From CALBPI01 sp038521865 (GTDB taxonomy: Bacteria > Pseudomonadota > Gammaproteobacteria > Steroidobacterales > Woeseiaceae), in contig JBCBKO010000002.1 in NCBI GenBank assembly GCA_038521865.1, positions 186,001 through 250,000 on the forward strand: a stretch of DNA of 64,000 nt, read 5' to 3'. The position numbers were made by a program, and so were the translations under genes. Below are positions 26,802 to 35,702 of the stretch, piece by piece. The stretch's first letter is position 1, and every line of letters starts with the position of its first letter. Below the pieces are notes generated by a model. It was not told the origin of the DNA, searched no databases, and saw nothing but the letters and a program-made list of their open reading frames with translations.

Positions 26802-28370
26802 ATGACCCCTCGGGACCCAAAATCACGACTTGGCATGATCCGACTGATGTTGGAGCTGCTGGTCTGCGCGCTGGCGATCTTCGCCATGATCTGGGGGTCT
26901 TTCCAGATCGGGTTCGCCAGCAACTCCGTCGTCGCTATCTGGCCGGCCGCCGGTCTGGGCGTCTGGATGGCGCTGAGGTACGGGTGGGTAGCTGCGTTGA
27001 GCATCGTCGGCGGCCAGCTTATGTACTCCGCGCTATTCCAACCCGATCAGCTAACGCCGACGGCCTTCACGAGCACAGGCAACGCGCTCGCCACAGTATT
27101 CGCTGTTGCACTCTACCGCCGCATAGTTAAAGACACCGTGCCGCTGCTAAGTGTGCGTTCGGTGATCCTGTTCTTTCTGCTGCCAGGCGCAGTGCATAGC
27201 GCCATTGCCGCGCTGCTCGGCACAGCGACCATTGCGACATTTCTCGATATCAACTCCGGAGCAGTATTGCTGGGTATCGCTTGGCGGTGGTTTTTCTCAG
27301 ATTTCACGGGCGTAGTCCTGATCGCGCCATTGATGCTCGCTATCGACGATGCAATTCGCTATCGAGACATCTGGCGAAGAAGCAACACGCAGGAGCTGAC
27401 CCGTGCGACGCTAATCACCGTCGCCTCACTGGTCATCGTGTCTGTGATCTCCACGGGGATGCCGGACGCGCTAGGCCAGTATCCGATTGTGTTGTTGACG
27501 ATGCCGCTGTGTATCTGGCTTGCCTTCAAGGCCGACAACGCCACCAGTATCGTTTTGCTCGCCACCACCATTCTTGGCGCGCTAGGTCTGACCCTGACTC
27601 GCGTCGGGGATGTCGGCGCCGACGGCTTTCTGGCGGTGCAGCTTTATGGTGTGGTGGTGATGTGCACGAGTCTCGTGTTGCATGCGAACTCACAGGAACG
27701 CCGCAAGGCGCTCGCGGCGCTTGCGCAAGAGCAGCAGTCACTCGAGCGCACGGTGGCCAAGCGCACGGCAGAACTCCAGGAACAAATCCTGGCATACGAA
27801 CAGGTCAAGGCCGAGCTCGAGAAACAAGCTTCCACCGACGCACTGACCGGCCTCGCAAATCGTCGCGCATTTATCTCGCACTTCAACGACCAGTTCGAGA
27901 AGCTACGCACGAGCGACTCGTCCATGTGCCTTGTCATGTTGGATCTCGATCACTTCAAATCCATCAATGACACGCACGGGCACGCAGTCGGCGACGAAGT
28001 GCTCGAACAGGTGGGCGCCATCCTCAAGGACTGCGCCCGCACTGGTATGGATTTGCCCGCGCGGCTGGGCGGCGAGGAGTTTGCCTGCCTGCTGGATGAT
28101 ACGGCGTTCGAAGGCGGCATGACCGCGGCCAAAAGAATACTCGAAAAAATTCGTACAACCACCGTCAACACGACCGCAGGTCCGCTGAGTTTTACGGCAA
28201 GTGCTGGCCTCGCCCTCATCACGAGCGAGCTGCCGTCGATCGATCACGCGATGGTGGCCGCCGACGAAGCGTTGTACGAAGCCAAGAGAAGTGGTCGAAA
28301 CCAGGTCTGCACACATGACCCTCTGACCATTACGATCAGCCTCAAGGTCGCACAACACGCGAGTGGCTAA
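26802..28370 (+). CDS. MASE1-domain GGDEF protein (diguanylate cyclase)
   Basis: Membrane sensor of about 522 residues. The N-terminal 290 residues hold eight or more helices resembling MASE1, with NSVVAIWPAAGLGVWMALRY and ISTGMPDALGQYPIVLLTMP; a short coiled coil (LAQEQQSLERTVAKRTAELQ) connects to a GGDEF domain. The domain has DALTGLANRRAF, DLDHFKSINDTHGHAVGDEV and an intact active-site RLGGEEFACLL, so cyclase activity is expected. The inhibitory RxxD site is not in its usual place (the residue five before the loop is preceded by Thr, Gly, Met), so product inhibition may be weak. An ATG at 26802 is preferred over GTG 26787. The neighbourhood suggests c-di-GMP output linked to purine availability, but that is only inference. 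Confidence 0.88.
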   Translation: MTPRDPKSRLGMIRLMLELLVCALAIFAMIWGSFQIGFASNSVVAIWPAAGLGVWMALRYGWVAALSIVGGQLMYSALFQPDQLTPTAFTSTGNALATVFAVALYRRIVKDTVPLLSVRSVILFFLLPGAVHSAIAALLGTATIATFLDINSGAVLLGIAWRWFFSDFTGVVLIAPLMLAIDDAIRYRDIWRRSNTQELTRATLITVASLVIVSVISTGMPDALGQYPIVLLTMPLCIWLAFKADNATSIVLLATTILGALGLTLTRVGDVGADGFLAVQLYGVVVMCTSLVLHANSQERRKALAALAQEQQSLERTVAKRTAELQEQILAYEQVKAELEKQASTDALTGLANRRAFISHFNDQFEKLRTSDSSMCLVMLDLDHFKSINDTHGHAVGDEVLEQVGAILKDCARTGMDLPARLGGEEFACLLDDTAFEGGMTAAKRILEKIRTTTVNTTAGPLSFTASAGLALITSELPSIDHAMVAADEALYEAKRSGRNQVCTHDPLTITISLKVAQHASG

Positions 28371-28375
28371 GTGCG

Positions 28376-29299
28376 TTAGAGCTCGCGTGAGAGGAACCGG
28401 ACGGTCTGGTCGATCAGTTCGACCGAAAACTGTGGCTGATCGTTGAACAAGCCGAAGCCATGGTCAGCGCCTGGAATCTCAATCAGCGAAACCACAGCAG
28501 CATTGCCGGCCGCTGCTTCGGCACGTCGGCTGACCACAGGCGGCACAACCTCATCTGCCTGGCCATGGATCAACAATAGCGAGCCCGTGTAGCGCTCGAT
28601 GGCATCCAAAGGCATCGAGGCCTCCAGATCATCAAACCACTGCGCGCCGAGTTGCTGTTTCTGCCCCCAAAACGTCTCGTAAGGGACATATCCTTCGGTC
28701 CGCGCCAATTCTTTCAGGGCGGCATACTCTGCCTCACCACCCAGCATGTTGGTGAACTCAGATGCGCCATTCTCAAGCGCGCCCGCCCACAACACCATTG
28801 CGGCATAGCGCTCACCATCCTGACTCAGCTCGGCGGCAATCCGCCCGCCCATACTGAATCCGACGATGCCCACGCGATTCAAGTCGATGTATGCCCAGCG
28901 CTGCACATACTCGTACGCCGACAGCACATCCGCCTTCATATTGGTAAGGTTGTTGTTGTAGAACGGCTCTTCACTCTCTCCGCAACCGGGGAAATCCATT
29001 CGGATCGATGCAATTCCCCGCGCAGCGAGTTGCGCTGCGAGGCGAGTAAAGGCGCCCGCCTCCTCCCGAGTACCGCCGTGACCATGAACCAGCAGCACCA
29101 GTGGCAGGGCCTGCTCGTTGGCGCTCGGAGGGATTACGTACGTCACCGGAATCTGTGTGTCACGCGACGCGATCATCGCCTCCTGCGACCACACGCCATC
29201 CGGTAGCGGCACATCAGGGGTCGCAACAGGCACGGGCGCACTGGCGGCGCAGCCCGCCAGTGCGGACACGACGAGCAGCGTCGCGATGATCGATCTCAT
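28376..29299 (-). CDS. Alpha/beta hydrolase, predicted lipoprotein
   Basis: A serine hydrolase of 307 residues with a lipoprotein signal (MRSIIATLLVVSALAGCAAS, lipobox LAGC). The fold motifs are LVLLVHGHGGTREEAG, the oxyanion region SIRMDFPGCGESEEPF, the nucleophile elbow VGIVGFSMGGRIA, LLIHGQADEVVPP with the acid, and GADHGFGLF with the catalytic His. This is the layout of prolyl-oligopeptidase or dienelactone hydrolase-like esterases. It overlaps the SAM hydrolase gene by ATGA and ends the minus-strand operon that starts with an adenine-deaminase-like gene. Substrate unknown; an ester or ester-linked nucleoside derivative would fit the setting. Confidence 0.85.
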   Translation of the reverse strand: MRSIIATLLVVSALAGCAASAPVPVATPDVPLPDGVWSQEAMIASRDTQIPVTYVIPPSANEQALPLVLLVHGHGGTREEAGAFTRLAAQLAARGIASIRMDFPGCGESEEPFYNNNLTNMKADVLSAYEYVQRWAYIDLNRVGIVGFSMGGRIAAELSQDGERYAAMVLWAGALENGASEFTNMLGGEAEYAALKELARTEGYVPYETFWGQKQQLGAQWFDDLEASMPLDAIERYTGSLLLIHGQADEVVPPVVSRRAEAAAGNAAVVSLIEIPGADHGFGLFNDQPQFSVELIDQTVRFLSREL

Positions 29300-30216
29300 T
29301 GCTGCCGCTCCAACGTGATCTTCCACTCCACACCGGCATCGATCAGGTACTTCTCAGCAAAGTTCCCCTGATTGATCGCAATACTGAGATCGCCACTCGA
29401 GTTGATGAACAGCAGATTGTCTCCAACGTCGACGGATCCGAAGCTACGCGCATACGGAATGGCACCTTCGAAAAGCATCTCGCCTTTGTACTTAATGACC
29501 ACATCATAAAGATCGCCGTACTCGGCTTTATCGAGCTCGAACATTGCACGATCGATATTGAAGAAGATGTTTCCAAGACGATCGACACCGCCCACGACAT
29601 GGCCGCGGAATACTCCGTCCTCATAAGTGCCCGGTTGTGACTCGATCGTCATTACGGAAGCAGGCAGCATGGGGCCAACCTCCTCGAAACTGATCACTCC
29701 GGCAGCCAGGCGCGCACCGGTGTACGAATAAACATCGCGCCCATGGAAGGTGTGCGCCCACTCGGTATTCGGGCGTCGATTCACCGTCTCATCGATTTCC
29801 CGGACCGCTTTGATGCCATAAGCGCGGGCCGGCCCGGATAACGAACCGTTGTCGGGGCTCACGAAGTACAAGTCGTTTTCTGTTTGGAGCACGACCGATT
29901 TTCTTGGCGTACCTACGCCGGGATCAACCACCGATACAAACACGGTCCCTGAGGGCCAGGTCTGCGCGTTGTACTCCAGCGAATCACTCGCGGCACGAAT
30001 GTCGTACAACGGAATCAGCGGTCGAACGTTATATACATCAAGCTTGGGGCACACCGTCCTCGCCACGCCGGTCATCACCAAACCTTCGAAGTCTGCCTGA
30101 ATGACCAAAGCGCTCTTGCGGCACGGCGAGTCTTCGGTTTCATGATGTGCCGCAAAGGCCGGCACGGATGACCCAATCCATAACAGCGCCAGAGTTGCTA
30201 GTCCCCGAGTTCCCAT
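29296..30216 (-). CDS. Secreted SAM hydrolase (DUF62, S-adenosyl-L-methionine hydroxide adenosyltransferase)
   Basis: DUF62 family enzyme of 306 residues. The family's Asp-Arg-His triad is present: VVDPGVGTPRKSVVL gives Asp98 and Arg105, and FHGRDVYSYTGARLAAG gives His158. Further family marks are FVSPDNGSLSGPARAYG and GGVDRLGNIFFNIDRA. These enzymes attack SAM with hydroxide to give adenosine and methionine. Unlike the usual cytosolic members it starts with a signal peptide (MGTRGLATLALLWIGSSVPA, cleavage near AFA-AHH), so it should act in the periplasm. A GGAGAG ribosome-binding site precedes the ATG. It sits in an operon with two purine deaminases and close to a secreted adenosine deaminase, which could use its adenosine. 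Confidence 0.88.
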   Translation of the reverse strand: MGTRGLATLALLWIGSSVPAFAAHHETEDSPCRKSALVIQADFEGLVMTGVARTVCPKLDVYNVRPLIPLYDIRAASDSLEYNAQTWPSGTVFVSVVDPGVGTPRKSVVLQTENDLYFVSPDNGSLSGPARAYGIKAVREIDETVNRRPNTEWAHTFHGRDVYSYTGARLAAGVISFEEVGPMLPASVMTIESQPGTYEDGVFRGHVVGGVDRLGNIFFNIDRAMFELDKAEYGDLYDVVIKYKGEMLFEGAIPYARSFGSVDVGDNLLFINSSGDLSIAINQGNFAEKYLIDAGVEWKITLERQQ

Positions 30217-30249
30217 AGTGCTCTCTCCGTTGTCAGCAGCCGTTTTAGA

Positions 30250-31596
30250 CTACGCGCTTAAGCGCTTTGATGCAGCTGCATGGCATGCGCGCAGCGCCTC
30301 AAGGTCGGTACCAAGAAGTGCACTGTCCCGAACGCGCCACTCACCGCCGACCATGAGATCCGAGACTTGATGTGCACCACATAACAATAGCGCCGCAACA
30401 GGGTCGGTGGCACCGGAAAAGCGCAACTCGTCGAGTCGGTAACAGCCAATATCCGCCAAGTGGCCTGGCACGAGCTTGCCGAGTGCACTGCGCCCAAGCA
30501 CGGCAGCACCGCCGACTGTGGCCCAGCGCAAAGCAACATCGTGAGTGATCGCTTCGGCACCCGAGCGCAGGCGCTGCAAGAGAAAGGCCTGGCGGACCTC
30601 GCCGATCATGTTCGACGCATCATTTGACGCAGACCCATCGACACCCAGGCCAATCGGACTGCCAGCGACTTCGAGATCCAACGCTGGGCAAATTCCCGAA
30701 GCAAGCACCATGTTCGAACTGGGACAATGCGAAATCGCGGTTGCGGCACGACCCAGCCGCTCGATCTCACCGCGATCGAAATGGATGCCGTGGGCGAGCC
30801 AAACATCGTCGGCCAGCCAGTCGAGAGACTCGAGATAATCCAGCGGGCGCTGACCGAATTGCTCCAGACAAAACGCATTCTCGTCTTCGGTCTCGGCGAG
30901 GTGAGTGTGCAATCGCACACCGTGTCTGCGTGCTAGTGCGGCGCTCTCTCGCATCAGCTCTGGCGTTACCGAAAATGGAGAGCATGGTGCCAAGGCAATC
31001 TGCACCATCGCCGATTCCGATGCATCGTGATACTTACCGATCAGTCGTTCACTCTCTGCCAGAATTGTCTCCGGCGACTGAACAACGTGGTCTGGCGGGA
31101 GCCCGCCATCGCGCTCACCAAGACTCATCGAACCGCGCGTGAGCGTGACACGAACCCCCAAGCGCTGCGCAACACCAACCTGCACGTCAATCGCGTCGGC
31201 GATCTTGTCGGTGAACAGGTAATGGTGATCGCTTGCGAGCGTGCAGCCCGACAACATCAGCTCCGCAAGCGCGAGCTCGGTAGACGCCTCAACGGCCTCA
31301 AGGTCGAGTCCCGCCCATACCGGGTATAACGCTTTGAGCCATGGAAAAAGCGGTTGATTGAGTGCTGCTGGAAACGCCCTGGTCAACGTCTGATAAAAAT
31401 GGTGATGGCAGTTCACCAGCCCCGGCAATACAACCTGGTCGCTCGCGTCGTAAACATGGTCAACTGGCTTAGCCGGCGTGGCCCCGGTGGCAAGACACTC
31501 CGCGACGCGGTCGCCATCAATCACCAACCCACCCGGTGCGCTCACGTCGGCGCCAGTCCAGACCGCAGCCGGATTCCTGATCCAGGTTCGTGCCAT
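30250..31596 (-). CDS. 8-oxoguanine deaminase (amidohydrolase)
   Basis: Zinc amidohydrolase of 448 residues in the group related to atrazine chlorohydrolase and shown in other bacteria to deaminate 8-oxoguanine to urate. The metal site is GLVNCHHHFYQTLTRAFP, followed by LMLSGCTLASDHHYLF, LAPCSPFSVTPELM, RLHTHLAETEDENAF, VWLAHGIHFDRGEI, ISHCPSSNMVLASG and LGVDGSASNDASNM. Those residues match 8-oxoguanine deaminases rather than guanine or cytosine deaminases. It lies 15 bases after the adenine-deaminase-like gene and 33 bases before the SAM hydrolase. Its product urate would enter PuuD directly, bypassing XDH. Confidence 0.88.
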   Translation of the reverse strand: MARTWIRNPAAVWTGADVSAPGGLVIDGDRVAECLATGATPAKPVDHVYDASDQVVLPGLVNCHHHFYQTLTRAFPAALNQPLFPWLKALYPVWAGLDLEAVEASTELALAELMLSGCTLASDHHYLFTDKIADAIDVQVGVAQRLGVRVTLTRGSMSLGERDGGLPPDHVVQSPETILAESERLIGKYHDASESAMVQIALAPCSPFSVTPELMRESAALARRHGVRLHTHLAETEDENAFCLEQFGQRPLDYLESLDWLADDVWLAHGIHFDRGEIERLGRAATAISHCPSSNMVLASGICPALDLEVAGSPIGLGVDGSASNDASNMIGEVRQAFLLQRLRSGAEAITHDVALRWATVGGAAVLGRSALGKLVPGHLADIGCYRLDELRFSGATDPVAALLLCGAHQVSDLMVGGEWRVRDSALLGTDLEALRACHAAASKRLSA

Positions 31597-31611
31597 TTCT
31601 ACCGATTCAGC

Positions 31612-32622
31612 TCAAGCAGCAAATGACTGAGCAAACGCATCGATCTCTTTGTGATAACCCGCACGCTCTTCGTCGGTAAGCCAGGCCACATCAAAGGCAT
31701 TGCGGGTCAGTTTGAGCATCTCGTCATGCGTGAATCCAGCTTGCTCCTGCAATGCACGGAAGTTGTCGGTCATGTAGGCACGAAAATATGCCGGGTCATC
31801 TGAATTTACCGTAGCCCGCATGCCGAGCTCGAGCATCTTGCGAATCTCATCGCCCGTCAAAGACTGAGCGCAAAAGGTGTTGGAAACCGGGCAGACTGTC
31901 AGGCCAAGACCACGCCGTTTGATCTCCTCACACAGTGCCGGGTCCTCCAGGGAGTTCACACCATGATCGACGCGATCCGCTTCGACCTTGGTCACCACGT
32001 CCCAGATGTTCGATACGCTATTCTCCTGGTCCACATCGCAATGCATCGTGAGCTTCAAGCCCATCGATCGCGCGCGCTCGAAGACCTTCGCAAACTTCAA
32101 AGGCGGGTTGCCTTTCTCATCGGAGTCCAGCCCCACCCCGATGAGCCGATCGAGGTAAGGCTCGGCCATCTCGAGATGCTCCATTGCCGATTCAGCGCTC
32201 ATGTCACGCAGGAAACACATGATCAACCGAGAGCGGATGCCCAGGTGCTCCTCCGCGTCCTTTTGCGCGCGACTGATACCTTCGATCACGGTCGAGAACT
32301 CTACGCCGCGAGTCGTATGACCTTGGGGGTCGAAGAACGGCTCAACGTAGCGCACGTTGTCGGCGTGCGCGCGCTGGAAATAGTGATACGTGAGATCGTA
32401 GAAGTCCTGCTCAGTCTGCAGCACATTCATCCCTGCGTAATAGATCTTCAGAAATGACGGCAGATCATTGAAGTTGTAGGCATCGATGACCGCTTGCGGG
32501 CTGTCGTACTCAAGGTCGATGCCGTTCTTTTGTGCAAGCTCAAAAATATGTTCGGGCTCGAGCGTACCCTCAAGGTGGACGTGCAGCTCGGCCTTCGGCA
32601 TATCCGCAACAAAGTCTGGCAT
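31612..32622 (-). CDS. Adenine/adenosine deaminase-like amidohydrolase with altered HAGE motif
   Basis: A 336-residue member of the adenosine deaminase superfamily, closest in appearance to bacterial adenine deaminases: MPKAELHVHLEGTLEPEHIF (His14, His16), DFYDLTYHYFQRA, VRYVEPFFDPQGH, and TVCPVSNTF with TVNSDDPAYF near the C-terminus. The HAGE motif carrying the catalytic Glu is replaced by HCDVDQEN at 194-201, so Val occupies the Glu position and Glu200 is shifted by three. The zinc-binding His194 and the VDHGVN histidine remain. Such a change could mean another substrate or mechanism. The GGGAGA site supports the ATG at 32622. First gene of the four-gene minus-strand operon, divergent from an NCS2 permease. 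Confidence 0.85.
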   Translation of the reverse strand: MPDFVADMPKAELHVHLEGTLEPEHIFELAQKNGIDLEYDSPQAVIDAYNFNDLPSFLKIYYAGMNVLQTEQDFYDLTYHYFQRAHADNVRYVEPFFDPQGHTTRGVEFSTVIEGISRAQKDAEEHLGIRSRLIMCFLRDMSAESAMEHLEMAEPYLDRLIGVGLDSDEKGNPPLKFAKVFERARSMGLKLTMHCDVDQENSVSNIWDVVTKVEADRVDHGVNSLEDPALCEEIKRRGLGLTVCPVSNTFCAQSLTGDEIRKMLELGMRATVNSDDPAYFRAYMTDNFRALQEQAGFTHDEMLKLTRNAFDVAWLTDEERAGYHKEIDAFAQSFAA

Positions 32623-32734
32623 TTTGTTTCTCCCGTAACTCAAGCGCCCCCGACACGCCTGATGCTACGTGCAGAGGAGAGCCGCAGGCAAACACAGTAT
32701 GGCGATCGTCTATGACTGCCGTATAGTGAAGTTG

Positions 32735-34075
32735 ATGGGACGCCTTTCCATGCAGCCTGGTTTCGGCATCGACGACTCCCCACCGCACGCATTGGCGGCA
32801 GTGGTCGGCGCCCAGCACCTTCTCGCTGTGTTCGGCGGCATCGTTACCGCACCACTGCTTATCGCGATCGGCATGCAATTGGGCCCGGCAGATACAGCCT
32901 ATTTGATCAGCAGCGCACTCGTGATCTCAGGTGTCGCGACTCTGATTCAGATTCGACGTATCGGCCCTATCGGCTCGGGCATGTTGAGTATCCAGGGCAC
33001 CAGCTTCACCTTCGTCACACCACTGATTGTTCTGTATCAGCTGAAGTCGTCTTCGCTTCCCACTGAATTAGTGCTGGGCCAATTGTTTACCGCTTGTATG
33101 GTCGCCGCGCTCATCATGCTGGTTCTCGTGCAATGGATCGAAAGACTGCGCCGAATCATCACGCCGGCGGTGGCTGGCAGCACCGTGATTCTGTTGGGTC
33201 TTTCACTCGTATGGGTCGCACTTCAAGGGCTACAGAGAGACTACGCGGCAGATGGTCCGGCCGCGCTCTTGGCCGCAGGATGTGCCTTCGGCGTGGTTCT
33301 TTCGCTGGCGTTGTCCGGGAGGCCGGCATTGCGCCTGTGCTCGATCGTCGTCGGACTCGCCGCGGGCTCTCTGGTCGCCGCCCAGCTCGGACTCCTGCAG
33401 GCACCAGATTTCGCATCTGCGCCTACGCTCTTTGTTCCAGAGCTCCTGCGCTATCCGCTGTCGTTCGACCTCAGTCTGGTGCTGGCCCTACTTCCGATTT
33501 TCATCGTGTCTGCAACCGAGTCGATCGGCGATCTGTCGGCGACCGCCACGCTCTCCGGTATCTCGGTCAATGATCGTCAATTTCTAAAGCGCCTTCGCGG
33601 CGGAGTCAGCGCCGACACCATCAACTCGCTGCTCGCCGCCCTGTTCTCGTCATTTCCGAACACAACCTTCAGCCAGAACAACGGCGTCATCCGACTCACC
33701 GGGGTCGCGAGCCGTCGCGTCGGCGCCTACACCGCCTTGATGCTCATACTGATTGGCCTCGTGCCCGCGGTGGCGTTATTTGTCCAGGCATTGCCGGCAA
33801 GTGTTGTGGGCGGTGCGACCGTCATCATGTTCGCGCTGGTCGGTGTGTCTGGCTTGCTGATGATTGGTGGGCGAGACGCGGATCGTCGAACGATCGCCAT
33901 ATCCGCCATCGCCGTGCTGTGCGGGCCATTGATATCGAGTGTGGTCGCGCAGTGGGACGGCGCGCCACGTGCGCTCGCAACTTTTGTTGCCTCGCCTGTT
34001 TCAACCGGCGCCTTCGTCGCCATGCTGCTCGAGCTCCTGATTCCCCGATTTACCATTCTGGAACCTGCCACATGA
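32735..34075 (+). CDS. Nucleobase:cation symporter-2 (NAT/NCS2) purine permease
   Basis: Inner-membrane nucleobase permease of about 446 residues with about 14 helices. The NAT signature QNNGVIRLTGVASR is present, as are the first-helix motif VVGAQHLLAVFGGIV (QH element), GSGMLSIQGTSFTFVTP and LVWVALQGL. This is the xanthine, urate or uracil type (XanQ/UraA-like). Alternative starts are ATG 32735 and ATG 32750; both precede the conserved GFGIDDSPPH segment, and neither has a strong ribosome-binding site. It is divergent from the deaminase operon and overlaps the downstream secreted adenosine deaminase gene by ATGA. It probably imports the base released outside the cytoplasm. Confidence 0.9.
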   Translation: MGRLSMQPGFGIDDSPPHALAAVVGAQHLLAVFGGIVTAPLLIAIGMQLGPADTAYLISSALVISGVATLIQIRRIGPIGSGMLSIQGTSFTFVTPLIVLYQLKSSSLPTELVLGQLFTACMVAALIMLVLVQWIERLRRIITPAVAGSTVILLGLSLVWVALQGLQRDYAADGPAALLAAGCAFGVVLSLALSGRPALRLCSIVVGLAAGSLVAAQLGLLQAPDFASAPTLFVPELLRYPLSFDLSLVLALLPIFIVSATESIGDLSATATLSGISVNDRQFLKRLRGGVSADTINSLLAALFSSFPNTTFSQNNGVIRLTGVASRRVGAYTALMLILIGLVPAVALFVQALPASVVGGATVIMFALVGVSGLLMIGGRDADRRTIAISAIAVLCGPLISSVVAQWDGAPRALATFVASPVSTGAFVAMLLELLIPRFTILEPAT

Positions 34076-35469
34076 CACGGATTTTGACTGCCATCGCCAT
34101 CCTGTTTTTTTGCACAAGCGCCGACGCCGACCAACACTGGTTTGAAGCGCTAAAAGACTCAGGTGACGATCGCGCGTTGTATCGCGTACTCCACGCCATG
34201 CCAAAAGGCGGCGATCTGCACAACCACAACACCGGTTCGGTGCTACCTAAGGACTGGTTGCGCATCGCACTTGCCCAACAGGAGCGTGGTTATCGCTACT
34301 ACACCAAGACGCGGATCAATAACTGCCGTGATTACAGCGAAGCCAACACGGTCTATCTGCTGCTGTTCAGGAACATTTCCCAACTGGATTACGACGCCCT
34401 AAGCCAGTGCGAACAGTCCGAGCACACCGCGCTTGACGAACTCTCCGAAGCTGAGCGTCTTGGCTGGATTAATAGCCTGAAGCTCGATAACCCTACGGAA
34501 GGGCGCGAGGAATTCTTTCGAAACCACTGGCAGAGAATCAATGCGCTGGCAGCCAACCCATACCTGCGGGCCGAGATTTTGTTCCAGAACATGAAAGATC
34601 TCGGAGACGACAACGCGATTTACCTTGAGACCCAGGCTGCAGTGCATGGCGCCATGCGACCCGATGGCAGCGCATTCGAGCCTGAAGAGGTTGCGGACAT
34701 CTACCGCGAGCGACTCAAGCAACGCGATGCGGCCGAAACCGGTGTGACTGTGCGCCTTCAACTTATGGTGTTGCGATTTGCACCTAACGCAGAGGATCGT
34801 TTGCGCGAGCTCTACACATTTGCGCTCGAAAATCGTGATCTTTACGTTGCGTTGAATATGGCGGGACGCGAAGACGACGATAAAGGCCATCCAAGACGCT
34901 TCCTCGAAACTTATCGTGAAATGCGCCACCTCGGCGCACTACCACTATCGATCCACGCGGGTGAGGTCGATGAACCCAACGACCATGTGCGTGACACCTT
35001 GCTCTTGGGTGCGTCGCGGATCGGCCACGGGCTGAACCTGATCACCGACGACGAACTGATGATCGATATGAGATATGGCCCGTATCTCGTTGAAATTAAC
35101 TTAATAAGTAACCTGCTGCTCGAGTACGTTGTGGATTATTCGCAACATCCGTTTCCCGAGTTTTTGCGCACGGGTATTCCGGTGGCCTTGTCTACTGATG
35201 ACCGTGGCATGTGGGATTCGACTTTGACCGACGAATTCTTTGTAGGCGTAAAGGAGTACGATCTCACGTGGGAAGAGATCAAGCTCATGGGTCGCAACTC
35301 GATTCAATTCAGTTTTGTTGAAGACCCTGTGAAGGAACGTTTGCTGGAGCGTTTTAACCAGAAAATGAAGGCGTTTGAGCGCCGAATGGAACGTCGCGGA
35401 CTTGCAAACGACGATGAGTTCCCGGACACTCGAACCTTCATTTGTGCTCGCTACAAGATCTGCGACTGA
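34072..35469 (+). CDS. Secreted adenosine deaminase, ADGF/CECR1-like
   Basis: A 465-residue deaminase with a Sec signal (MTRILTAIAILFFCTSADA, cleavage before DQHW), therefore probably periplasmic or secreted. The metal and catalytic motifs are intact: MPKGGDLHNHNTGSVLP, LSIHAGEVDEPNDHV with the catalytic Glu, SRIGHGLNLI, and VALSTDDRGMWDSTLTDEF. The length and the long N-terminal insertion (residues about 60-200) resemble growth-factor-type adenosine deaminases (ADGF) rather than the 330-residue cytosolic Add. It should deaminate adenosine to inosine outside the cytoplasm. The ATG at 34072 overlaps the permease stop, so import and deamination are co-expressed. Confidence 0.9.
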   Translation: MTRILTAIAILFFCTSADADQHWFEALKDSGDDRALYRVLHAMPKGGDLHNHNTGSVLPKDWLRIALAQQERGYRYYTKTRINNCRDYSEANTVYLLLFRNISQLDYDALSQCEQSEHTALDELSEAERLGWINSLKLDNPTEGREEFFRNHWQRINALAANPYLRAEILFQNMKDLGDDNAIYLETQAAVHGAMRPDGSAFEPEEVADIYRERLKQRDAAETGVTVRLQLMVLRFAPNAEDRLRELYTFALENRDLYVALNMAGREDDDKGHPRRFLETYREMRHLGALPLSIHAGEVDEPNDHVRDTLLLGASRIGHGLNLITDDELMIDMRYGPYLVEINLISNLLLEYVVDYSQHPFPEFLRTGIPVALSTDDRGMWDSTLTDEFFVGVKEYDLTWEEIKLMGRNSIQFSFVEDPVKERLLERFNQKMKAFERRMERRGLANDDEFPDTRTFICARYKICD

Positions 35470-35702
35470 TAGTCGGCGCAAGCCTGGGGGGATACAGGTT
35501 TGCACAATCAGCAAACTGCTGGCGTGATCCGTTTTGGATAATCTACGTCGTGCTGGTTGAGCATTTTGGTGGTAGGGCTCTCGAGGGTGTTACCAAAAAA
35601 CAACAGGTGCTGACGTAGAAGCAGCACCGAAAATGGTGTGGTTATCCACTTTGTGATTCGCGTGTGCGAAGACTCAATCTGCGCCTTCAGGAGGGTGAAC
35701 GA
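35470..35702 (+). promoter_or_regulatory. Leader region of TonB receptor gene with competing inverted repeats
   Basis: This 233-base gap holds a 6-bp hairpin (GTTTGC and GCAAAC, near 35500-35518), a 7-bp hairpin GGTGCTG (35606-35612) with CAGCACC (35622-35628), and a competing long-range pair, CTACGTC (35543-35549) with GACGTAG (35612-35618). A GGATAAT element near 35536 could be a -10. The gap ends in a strong AGGAGG ribosome-binding site. It does not match the purine riboswitch consensus as far as I can see, so a regulatory RNA role is speculative. Confidence 0.3.

Noticed and set aside
28356..28389. Inverted repeat CACGCGAG...CTCGCGTG between convergent genes as terminator
   Set aside because: It is 8 bp with an 18-base loop, lies mostly in coding sequence at both gene ends and has no T-run, so it is not a convincing terminator.
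33919..34071. In-frame extension upstream of the secreted adenosine deaminase
   Set aside because: It overlaps the permease coding sequence in another frame and would bury the clear signal peptide that starts at 34072.
35470..35702. Purine riboswitch before the TonB receptor gene
   Set aside because: Hairpins are present but the conserved three-way junction and loop sequences of known purine riboswitches are not, so only a generic structured leader is claimed.
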